The translations under genes and the position numbers were made by a program. 22,612 bases of DNA from Mesotaenium endlicherianum (Eukaryota; Streptophyta; Zygnematophyceae; Zygnematales; Mesotaeniaceae): assembly GCA_009602735.1 (NCBI GenBank), contig WELA01003670.1:609372-631983 (forward strand), in the 5' to 3' direction. Numbering within the stretch: the first letter of the stretch is position 1; each line of letters begins with the position of its first letter. This document shows positions 9,497 through 17,519 of this stretch, in pieces. A model generated the notes under the pieces. It was not told the DNA's origin. It worked only from the letters and a program-made list of their open reading frames with translations, and made no database searches.

Positions 9497-11173
9497 ATGG
9501 CGCCCACCACACAAAAGGAGGACAGAAAGCGCAAGGCAGAAGAAGCCAGGAGGACAATGGAGCAATACCAGAAGGAGCTGGCGGCGACGTCCCTCACCAG
9601 GAGAGAACAAGAAAGGGTCCGCAAACAACAAGAGGCGGCAGAAGAGGCACAGAGGAAGAAGGATCAGGAAGCGGAAAACCTCAGGAAGGCTGAGGAGGAG
9701 AGACAGAAGAAACAGCAAGAAGAAGCGGCAGCGGCAGAAGAGGAGAAAAGAAAAAAGATTGAAGCGGACAGACAGAAGAGCTTGGCCACTTACAGGTATA
9801 CTGTGGTGGGTGGCCAAAACTTCGATAACCTGAAGGAAGCATTGCTGGCAGCCCAGGAGATCAACAGGCTGGAACAGACAACACTGCTACAGAAGGAAGG
9901 AGCTACAGCACTGGACAGGTACATCGAGACACACACCGGCGTGGTCCTTTACGAAGATTATGCTAAGATGGTGGGCTATACAGCAGAGCAGGCCCGGTAT
10001 CTCGCAGATGATTCAGAGGACAAGCCGGTCCCCATACCGGGAATAGTGGGAGATCAGAGACTCATCCGGATGGTGAGCATGCGGCCCGATAGCTTTAAGG
10101 ATACGGTATTCTACCTCACACTCCTGCCAGCTTACAATGAAGTTGAGAGAAGGAGCTGGGAGTACTTGGCCAGGGAAGCAGGACAGCAGATGTTCTCTCC
10201 CCACTGGTTCCCGTGTAAACTGAGGAAGGCTGAGCACGGACCCCAGTACTACCAGCAGCCAACAGACTGGAGGTGGATGACCGTCACAAATAAGAAGCAG
10301 GAGTGTGACCGAGCCCAACCGGATGACTTCCACTATGGCCTAGACGGCTATCTCATCCTACCACCTCACATTGCCCCTTGGGACCCCAGGCTGAATGGAT
10401 GCCTGAGCAATATGAATGCAGAGACCAAGGAACATAGGAGGAGGGGAAGAGACTACTTCTCTAAGGGAAAGCATGCCTTTGTCAAATGGGCAAAGAATGC
10501 AGGCCGGATAGATATCAGTAGGCTGAAGGCCAAGCAACCTCCAGCGCGCCCTAAGAAAGGGAGGTCGGTAGACTACTCCATGTCTACTAGGGAGCAGGAC
10601 GACTTAGTGGACGAGACCCCTACTCTCTCCGAGGAGGAGGATGAGGAGGCTGAGGAAGAAGAACAGGGCAGAGGAGAAGCATCAGCAGCAGGTACTCAGG
10701 ATACCCAGGGACAGGTAGGGGCGCTTCTTAAAGAACCACGATCAGGTGTTTGGAATGTGATCCCCGTTATGGCGACTACTGGACCCCGCGCTCGCTCCCA
10801 CAGCCCACCTGCCCAAGCAGGGGAAGAAGCTGATCTGACTGTATTGGGCAGCAGACACAGGCAGAAATCCCCAGAGGACAGGGGTGCCAGAAGAGGGACA
10901 CGCGGGTGGGCCAGAGGTATGCCAGCCTCCCCCTCCGCTCAGGGGCATGTACCTCTAGCCAATGTATTTCAGCATCCTACTGGAATGCCTGTCTATGTGG
11001 GCATCAACACCCAAGTGGTTGAAGAGCAGGCTACCATCCTTCGTTCTCCTCGAGGTCCAACTTTAGAGCAAACCGGGTTCTTTAGAAGGCCAGCTGACAG
11101 ACCTAGAGGGCTGTCCAGATCTAGGTCCAGATCTCCGTCCCCTGATCCTGAAGCCCCAGGAACCACCCCTTAA
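9497..11173 (+). CDS. Third ORF of the retrotransposon, unrecognised coiled-coil/acidic/SR-tail protein
   Basis: I do not recognise this protein. From the ATG at 9497 (context GGATGG, directly behind the splice acceptor; an alternative ATG is at 9488) it has 558 residues. Residues 1-94 are almost entirely Glu/Lys/Gln/Arg/Ala and should form a long coiled coil. Residues about 95-340 look globular, rich in Trp, Tyr and Pro (for example SWEYLAREAG, HWFPCKLRKA, PTDWRWMTV, GYLILPPHIAPWDP). An acidic run follows at about 379-391 (EEEDEEAEEEEQ). The last part is disordered, with Ser-Pro and Arg-Ser pairs ending in SRSRSRSPSP (about 539-548). No signal peptide, membrane segment, zinc knuckle or catalytic motif is visible, so it is not an obvious envelope or enzyme. 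It could be a second structural protein, or an RNA export or splicing factor. The ORF is intact between pol and the polypurine tract, so it is part of the element. Confidence 0.85.
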   Translation: MAPTTQKEDRKRKAEEARRTMEQYQKELAATSLTRREQERVRKQQEAAEEAQRKKDQEAENLRKAEEERQKKQQEEAAAAEEEKRKKIEADRQKSLATYRYTVVGGQNFDNLKEALLAAQEINRLEQTTLLQKEGATALDRYIETHTGVVLYEDYAKMVGYTAEQARYLADDSEDKPVPIPGIVGDQRLIRMVSMRPDSFKDTVFYLTLLPAYNEVERRSWEYLAREAGQQMFSPHWFPCKLRKAEHGPQYYQQPTDWRWMTVTNKKQECDRAQPDDFHYGLDGYLILPPHIAPWDPRLNGCLSNMNAETKEHRRRGRDYFSKGKHAFVKWAKNAGRIDISRLKAKQPPARPKKGRSVDYSMSTREQDDLVDETPTLSEEEDEEAEEEEQGRGEASAAGTQDTQGQVGALLKEPRSGVWNVIPVMATTGPRARSHSPPAQAGEEADLTVLGSRHRQKSPEDRGARRGTRGWARGMPASPSAQGHVPLANVFQHPTGMPVYVGINTQVVEEQATILRSPRGPTLEQTGFFRRPADRPRGLSRSRSRSPSPDPEAPGTTP

Positions 11174-11250
11174 GGTGACAGGCTGAAAAGATAGTCAGTA
11201 AGGGAGGCTGGTCAGGGTCAGTTTCTTTATTTAAAGCTTTTGCAGTTTAA

Positions 11251-11269
11251 TGTTGTCGAGGCGACAACA
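11251..11269 (+). other. Perfect hairpin just before the polypurine tract
   Basis: TGTTGTCG (11251-11258) and CGACAACA (11262-11269) form an 8-bp perfect stem with a 3-base loop AGG. It lies a few bases before the terminal polypurine tract, in the 3' untranslated region of the element. It may structure the RNA 3' end or assist polypurine-tract use; the role is unknown. Confidence 0.6.
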
Positions 11270-11271
11270 AG

Positions 11272-11286
11272 TTAAGTTGGAGGGAT
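11272..11286 (+). promoter_or_regulatory. Polypurine tract
   Basis: TTAAGTTGGAGGGAT ends at the base before the 3' LTR. The purine run GGAGGGA is the usual RNase H-resistant primer for plus-strand DNA synthesis. It is short, as in many chromoviruses, and has a 13-base identical copy after pol. Confidence 0.8.
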
Positions 11287-12031
11287 TGTAATGAATCAGT
11301 ATATTAGTAGATATAATATTCATTTAAATATAATAGTTAATTTAGTTCAGCCTGCTGAACTTTAGTTAGTAGTCAGTCTGCTGAACTTTAGTTAATAATC
11401 AGTCTGCTGGACTTTACATAATTATCAGTTTAATGACTCGGCCAAAAGCAGCAGGCTGAAGTCAACTTAAGTCAGCTTGCTGACACATTCTTTGACAGCC
11501 AGCTGACTTCCGTACTCGGTAGCAGCGAACTGCCTTGATATGCATCTAAGTGCGATATGCTAGATGAATGGCCAGATGACATCCCTATGATGGATGGCTA
11601 TTCGGGATGATGGGAGATGGCGGTGGATTTGGTTAACCGAGGTCCTACCAACGTGGTTAACTCCCGGGTAGGCGGTGCCATCGCACTGACCGTTGAACAG
11701 TAAACTCATTCCATGTACATATGCTAGGCATTGCTCTCGAGTTCGGCATTCGGAAACGAGGCCAACTCTCTTGTACAGCTTACTGAGAGAACTCTGAATC
11801 CAAGGCGAGAAGCCATTGATACGCACTGTCTTCTAACCTTGCTTATGTATGAGTTTACTGATTTGCATCATTGATGCTAGTTTACTCGCATTTGACTTAC
11901 GAGTATTATTCCCTGCTAGTGTATTGTCCTTTACCGTTTAACTAGTTAACGGAAATACCATAAAGATTACTTGCTGATATAAAGATCTTTATTAATTGTT
12001 AATCTCCTATTTGGTAAGTCGATTCATTTCA
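11287..12031 (+). repeat. 3' LTR, 745 bp
   Basis: Same length and ends as the 5' LTR. My hand alignment finds 16 mismatches and no gaps. Four of them cluster in six bases (ACCACC at 3455-3460 against GCGATA at 11552-11557). The rest are mostly single changes, many of them transitions. The 26-bp tandem repeats (11347-11424) are preserved. The TATA-like start differs (TATATTAG). Confidence 0.95.
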
Positions 12032-12036
12032 ACGTG
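12032..12036. repeat. Target site duplication, right copy (ACGTG)
   Basis: Matches the left copy at 3185-3189 exactly and directly follows the terminal CA of the 3' LTR. Confidence 0.93.
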
Positions 12037-14446
12037 CGACTAGATTCGACGTGCATAGAAATGCCATTAATGAAGTAGTGGACAAAGACTTTGCTCTTCT
12101 CATAAATGTTATACATGTTCCTGAACTGTGAAACGCCACCACGTTGTTGCAAATTTGGAAACCTATGATAAATAACCATGGCCCGACTTTTTATTGGTGA
12201 TTTCCTTTGATTTTATGTGCTGGTCTCTCCCATGAGCGACGCTTATTGAAGCCACTTAAAATCATCTATGAGTATAAAATATCAAATTGATGTACTTCAG
12301 TTCTGATTGTTGATTTTATGTACACCACGCTTGTACATGAAGTGTACTTGGTACGACGATGCTCAAAAATGTGCTTATAAATGACATACTCAACCCTCAA
12401 AATGTTTAAGTGGTAAACAACCAAGATTGACAGATCGTGTCGGTGCTGGGAATTTGTCCCAGCTTGTCCTAACTCTGATGGGTGGGTAATCAAATGAATT
12501 CATTTTAGAAATCCCATCGCAAATCCCAATTTTTATTAAGTCCTAGCATACTATGATTGTTGAGATAAAATGGTCGATTGAAGCACCTGACACTGTTAAA
12601 TTTGTCAAACTCTATATACAATTAGGAAATAAAAAGTCTTCCCTTGCCGACGACCTACCCGATGCAAAGTTGTCAGAAAGTCGACAAACCCTGACAATTG
12701 AGTTTTGCTTTTTGAAAAGTTAACCAAGATGTTAAATTGTTGGTTCCAGCATTAAAGATTTGACTATGTGCATGGACAATGTTATTTTTTGAATCTGAGA
12801 TTCAATGGTGCACATTGAAATTCAATTTGAATGTCTACTCAAGTTTTGCGCCCAAGCGAAATTCACAGAATTCTTGATTTCCCACTCCAAATCACATTCT
12901 CTTCAACTTTTTGTTCCTACAACATATCCCTCGAGATGCCGGAGCAGTTGCGAGTCAATTTGAGCCTTTTACGCCATTTACCATTTGGCTTAATATCCTA
13001 TGTGGGTAAATGTTTCATCTACTTAAATCATTTATGCTTCGCGGTTCGGAGGTCAACAAGCGCTTTGCGACTAATCGTACTTGGGCACAACGCGGATAAA
13101 AAAGTCGTTTGGTGGTGAAGTGAATGCTCTAGGCTTACTTTGTATTTGTCTGGTTGCAAACAACTTTTGCTTCCAGTTTCGTTTTTGGGGTTGTCATGGT
13201 TACAACATAATGTTGTTTACACGTGCAAACCTTTGGACCATATGTAAACAAGAGTTAACACGATCGCGGATCCGAACTGACAACCTACAACAAAATTGAC
13301 TATATTCAAAGGTGATATCAATTTAAAAGTGTTGCAGGCGCCATTTCTTTCAAAACCTATTTGGACGTTATCAAATTTTGGTCAACCTAATTCATCAGTG
13401 AGTTCTGGAATTGTGAGCCAAAAGTCTACATCTGGGAAGGGTCCCTAGAGCACGTCGATGGCAGAGTTTTTAACACTTTCCAGCCATACGCTTGCATCGC
13501 GCCGGTGCACCATGTCCACGGTGTTGAAATTTTTTGTTGAAGCACTAATTCCTAGTCTACTTCAAGAACACACGTCATTTGCTCAACAATTTACTACATG
13601 AATAGTTCAATCTTTAAAATTATCTTAGTCCTCGTGTGGCTGATGGATCCATGTAAACGCTGCGCAAATGTACCGATTATCATTGGTGCTGCTGCCTTGA
13701 GGCGGTTGTACAAATAAGCATGAGAAAGTTTCGTAAGCACTCTTTTTTTGTTGTTAAATAAGCGCCATGTGCCCCACGCATTCACCCAATATGCAGCATC
13801 TTATCAATTGAACAAGAAACTAATAATCTCTCATTGGTGAAATCACTTGATGCTCTGCTCAAGCAAGTTAGCTCTTGTCTTGGTTCGCATTTTGTTGTTC
13901 ACATATGCATGTAGACACACTCTAATGATGACCTACTGCCTAGTGGGAAAGACATCCAATATAGTTTTAACTATATGTCACTCATGTTGCTCAATAATAC
14001 TTCACTTGGCAAAACACCAAGCACATACAACAAAGTATTATGTACGCCCAACAACATGTATGTGGAAGTTGAAGGTTTTCTTTTCGAAAGACGTTTTTAA
14101 AAGTATGAAGTCTACATACTATTAGTTATATTTGATGCCGATTGCTCGTGTTTCGAAAAACCACTACGAATATGTTTGCGCACACAATCGGACCCACGAT
14201 TGGACGCATGCATTCATATACAATTTACAATAACACAACAGCATTCTTCTTATGCACACATGTACTGTGAACAAGTGGGTTGCCAAGTGGTTTTCCTAGT
14301 CTATGAGCAATCGTAAATCTTGACCTCAGAATTGGTACTATCAAATTTTAGGTTTTGTATCACGCTGACCTACCGAACACGTTCATATGCACACATAGAA
14401 ACACATACATAGGACCACTCTAACAAGGCAAGCGTACGCTCGCTTA
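12037..14446. other. AT-rich spacer without a recognisable gene
   Basis: The sequence is visibly more AT-rich than the host exons. The longest open frames on either strand are under about 100 codons and carry no motif I know. The right end is presumably the 3' untranslated region of the minus-strand TPR gene: a TGTAA motif, used as a polyadenylation signal in green algae, is present on the minus strand at 14229-14225, about 220 bases after its stop. Its left part was joined to 1508-3184 before the retrotransposon inserted. Confidence 0.45.
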
Positions 14447-16809
14447 CTATCGACCCGCCTGTGCGGCTTGGTAGGGCAGCCCCGCCAGGGCCTCCCGAGC
14501 CTCGTCCAAGGTGCCATCCAGCGCAATCGCTTGCTGATAAGACTCAGCCGCCTTCTGGAAGCTGTGCTTGGCCTCAAGGGCCTGGCCCACCATGAAGTGG
14601 GCCCGCCCGCTCTGGGGCGCGAGGCGCAGTGCGCGCTCGAAGTCCCCCATGGCCGTGTCGGGGCGCTTCTTCTTCGCAAGAAGGAGATAGCCCCGCTTGA
14701 GGTGCGCGTCCGACCGCACCTGCTTGTCCATCTGGTACTTGGACTCGTCCTGCAGGATCACGTTGAGCACCTTCAGACACCCGTTGATGTCGTCCATTTG
14801 CTCCAGCGTGACGGCCTTGATGAGGAGGATGCTGAGGAGGAGCACAGCCGGAAGGAAGGAAGAGAGGGCGGGTGGGGAGGAAAGGAGGAGGGGAGGGGTG
14901 GGGGGGTTTGGTAAGGGAGAGAGGAAATGGGAGAGGGTTTGGGAGAAAGCGGAGAACAAGAAGGGAAAGGGAGGACAAACTGTCATCATCAAGAGCATCG
15001 CATACTCGAGTACCCGTGCGCAAAAACATAGAAGAAGCTTCAGGCAGCCGGTGTCGCTCAAGACTTGCAGAGAGCAGAGTAAGAGGGGCAGGGCATGTAA
15101 AGCGTGAGGCAGAATCATGTGATCCGCGGATCGTGAGGGTGTCGTGTTTGCGGGTCGTGAGTCGCGCACGGGAGCGCGGCACAAGTTGTGCGCTGTATTT
15201 GCTGGTCGTCATGGTGGGTCCTGTGGTGGAGCTGAGACGGTTTGAGGATTCAAGAACGAGAAGTCAGAGCTCACCATGACAAGGGGCTACAGAGGACTGG
15301 CTTGAGTACTTAGAGATTTCACGTGCACGTGCAGCGTGGTGATAATGTGCCCAGGGCATCCGGGCGACACCAGGACGAGCCCAGCACTGCCAGCCTGCAA
15401 CTGGCACCCCTTCGCAGACAAGGAAAGCATCTGCTGGGGCGCACAGGAAGAGCGTGAGCGCGCAGATCCGCGCAAGAGGAGCGGCCGAGAGAGAGAAAAA
15501 CTCTATGCCTGAAGAGCCCGCGCCTCCTCGAGTCTTCTCGCTGTTGAGAAGCCAGGAGAAGCCAGGAGAGTGCGCAATCCTCGAGTTCAAGTTTTGCATG
15601 GCGGAGGTGTGGAGGTGACTCATACAAGGAGGGGTCAGCCCAGACATTCTTAGGGAGGCTCTGCCAGCTGGAGCATTATGCCACGCAAGCAAAGCCGGGA
15701 GTCAGCCTATGTGGGAACGCTCAAGAGAAAGCTGTCTATGTGCGGCTGCCACACAACGGCCAGAGTGCTGACGTCATCGATGACGCGAGGGCCCAAAGCT
15801 GGTGGCCCTGCCAGCTGGGCAGGGGGAGAAAGGCCATCCAGAGTTGATGACTCAGCAAGTAGACAGTACTGGAACAGCTGACACAGCTCTGACACAGCAG
15901 TAGACTCTGCCCACCAATCCATGGCCTACGATACAAGCCCAGTTACTTAAAACCCAACCCAGGAACCCGTACCTCTTAAACCCTTACCCAGCCCGAGCCC
16001 CTCAAAGTCGCCCAGAACCCCTCAATCTCGTCCCCCAAAACCCCCAGGTCGCCCCCTTGGGACTGCTCCTCCCTTTAGCTGCAAGCTGTAAGGCCTGCTG
16101 AGCCTACTACACCTAAGGACCACGGGCCACTAGCCTATGATCTCCAGAGCCCCATTGCCAGCTCAGCTCTATGGAGAGAAGAAACCAATGGCGTGCAAGG
16201 CGCTCACGTCTCATGATCCATCCAATCAAAGTACTCTCCGCTGGAAACAATTTCCACTGCAAGGTGGCTATGGTTGTTCAGTGGCTTCCGTCCAAATGTC
16301 CAGCTTCTACATGGCACTCTGATTGACAGCCATAAGGCACACAACGAGAAAAGAAGATGAGATACCTGTAGTCTCTGACAGCTACACAGAATATAGTGCC
16401 AGCACCCTATCCTCGAGATGCCCACAAATACTGCTTACTTTGTGTGCATTTTCATAAGACTGAGTGGCAACCAGGATGTTAGAACGTCAATAAAAGGTGT
16501 CGAAGAGAGCTCTAAAGTTTCAATGTGGTGGCCTCAAAAGGCATTCAAGAGGTAAAAGCACTACCTGACGTCAGCTGGATCTATCTCAGCCGCTGCATCA
16601 AATTGCTTGATGGCAGCCCTCAGATTGCTCGGGTTGGCATCTGAGTCCTTCAGCAGGTCCATACCCGCCATGAAGAGTTTGTGCGACTCCATGGCCTTTG
16701 TATGGCCTGGGCTAAATCTCCGCACTAGCCAGTTGGAAAACTGCTGAAATCCAAACCACGCACATAAGAGGACGAAGCCCAAGGCTATTGTCTGAAGGTT
16801 CAATTCCAT
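14447..16809 (-). CDS. Membrane-anchored tetratricopeptide-repeat protein, two exons
   Basis: Exon 1 is 16809-16565 and exon 2 is 14831-14447, giving 209 residues. The donor is GTCAG|GTAGTG and the acceptor is CTCCTCAG|CATCC; the split codon becomes AGC (Ser). Residues about 7-24 (IALGFVLLCAWFGFQQF) form a single membrane segment at the N-terminus. Four TPR-like units follow: HKLFMAGMDLL ... AAIKQFDAAAEIDP; SILLIKAVTLEQ ... KVLNVILQDES; DAHLKRGYLLLAKKK ... DFERALRLAPQS; GRAHFMVGQALEAK ... SYQQAIALDG. TPR arrays bind protein partners, so this is probably a scaffold or co-chaperone anchored in an organelle or ER membrane with its repeats exposed. Small anchored TPR proteins of this layout are known in plants, but I cannot name the orthologue. 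The intron of 1733 bases is long; the phase match and the clean TPR restored across the junction support a two-exon model. Confidence 0.82.
14832..16564 (-). other. Intron of the TPR gene
   Basis: This 1733-base stretch has GT-AG ends on the minus strand and no coding frame I can support. It holds the pyrimidine tract near its 3' end, a C-run cluster on the plus strand at about 15948-16065 (G-rich in the transcript), and one TGACGTCA palindrome at 15769-15776. Several short open frames in its GC-rich part look like chance. Confidence 0.65.
14838..14975 (-). promoter_or_regulatory. Very long polypyrimidine tract before the TPR gene's 3' splice site
   Basis: On the minus strand about 130 bases before the acceptor are almost pure C and T (on the plus strand a purine run such as GGGAGGGGTGGGGGGG). 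It directly precedes the CTCCTCAG acceptor, so it serves as the polypyrimidine tract, though it is several times longer than needed. The plus-strand G runs could also fold into G-quadruplex or triplex DNA. Confidence 0.6.
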
Positions 16810-17519
16810 GGCGTCCTTTTCTGCCTCCCAACCAGCAGGCTATTTGCACGTGTGGACACTGAATGGGAGGGTTACACCATATTGTCCAAGAGAAACTTAG
16901 TTATTGGCTTGATTTAGAGACTTGGACCAACCTCCAAACATGTTGTTCCTGTACATCTGAAATCACAACATTGACCTTGATCTATTCATTCTTCCTTCCT
17001 CTTCCAAACTTCTTTTTGACGTCAGTACTAAGATGTTTGCAGAGCTATTAACACGATAACTATATGTTGTTACTGTGTAAGAGTGCATGGGCTCTTGCAT
17101 GCCCACTCCTCGTGTATGACGGTCGCCTGTAGAAGGCCTAATGAAAACTGCCGGTTGGCCTTGTGGACGTTAGCCAGCAGCGTAACGTAGAGAACACCGT
17201 GATCTGCCGTGACCTGCCCGTGACCTTGCCGTGACCTGACCAGACCTGACCAGACCTGACTGCGAATCATGCATATAGTCAAAAGCTTGACCGCTTCAGG
17301 CTCGGACTAAGACGTGACCATCAATGGCAATGCCATGCAGCGTCATCACGCCATCTTTGCTCATGTCGAGTGCATGTTGCGAGACCTGCATACTGATGAC
17401 CTGTCCCCCGTTAAATGGTATAAATTACTATGGTTGCTGTGAATAGTCATCTCTGGCCCAACAGGGAAGTCTACAATTTCTCGGTATTGCAGGTTGAGAT
17501 TGCAGCATTTCGTGAGAAG
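16810..17519. promoter_or_regulatory. Divergent promoter region between the TPR and F-box genes
   Basis: The two genes point away from each other, leaving 710 bases for both promoters and leaders. A TGACGTCA palindrome (a bZIP/CRE-type site) lies at 17017-17024, about 208 bases before the TPR start codon. Degenerate TGACCTG tandem repeats lie at 17197-17261. No clear TATA box stands out. Promoter function is inferred from position. Confidence 0.45.
17197..17261 (+). repeat. Short degenerate tandem repeat (TGACCTGCCG / CAGACCTGAC)
   Basis: Successive units read CCGTGATCTG, CCGTGACCTG, CCCGTGACCTTG, CCGTGACCTG, then two exact CAGACCTGAC units. The array lies in the divergent promoter about 260 bases before the first F-box exon. 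Confidence 0.7.

Larger units (their letters stand above)
3190..12031 (+). mobile_element. Complete chromovirus-type LTR retrotransposon (Ty3/Gypsy) with a third ORF
   Basis: The element is 8842 bp: LTR, primer binding site, gag, pol (protease, RT, RNase H, integrase, chromodomain), an extra ORF, polypurine tract, LTR. It is bounded by the 5-bp duplication ACGTG. The order RT-RNase H-integrase, the GPY motif and the terminal chromodomain place it among the chromoviruses of Metaviridae. All three ORFs are open from start to stop, and the two LTRs are the same length with 16 mismatches by hand count (about 2 percent), so it is a fairly recent and possibly still competent copy. Unusual points are the extra ORF after pol, a duplicated 3' module on each side of it, and strong splicing and frameshift signals. 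I know of no named family that I can assign with confidence. Confidence 0.96.

Noticed and set aside
9447-9833. Arg/Lys-rich open frame overlapping the start of the third ORF, and its antisense Leu-rich frame
   Set aside because: Both are shadows of the Glu/Lys/Gln-rich coiled-coil coding of the third ORF; the composition follows from frame-shifted reading of GAG/AAG codons.
9497-11173. Third ORF as an envelope gene
   Set aside because: The position after pol and the splice acceptor suggest env-like expression, but there is no signal peptide, membrane segment or cysteine pattern of a surface protein.
14468-15279. Several overlapping frames of 130-240 codons on both strands
   Set aside because: They run through the TPR exon and the adjoining purine-rich intron in wrong frames; the low-complexity sequence lacks stops. 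Only the TPR frame gives domains.
15951-15999. Interstitial telomere repeats (TAAACCC-like)
   Set aside because: Only isolated partial matches in a C-rich stretch; no run of exact heptamers.
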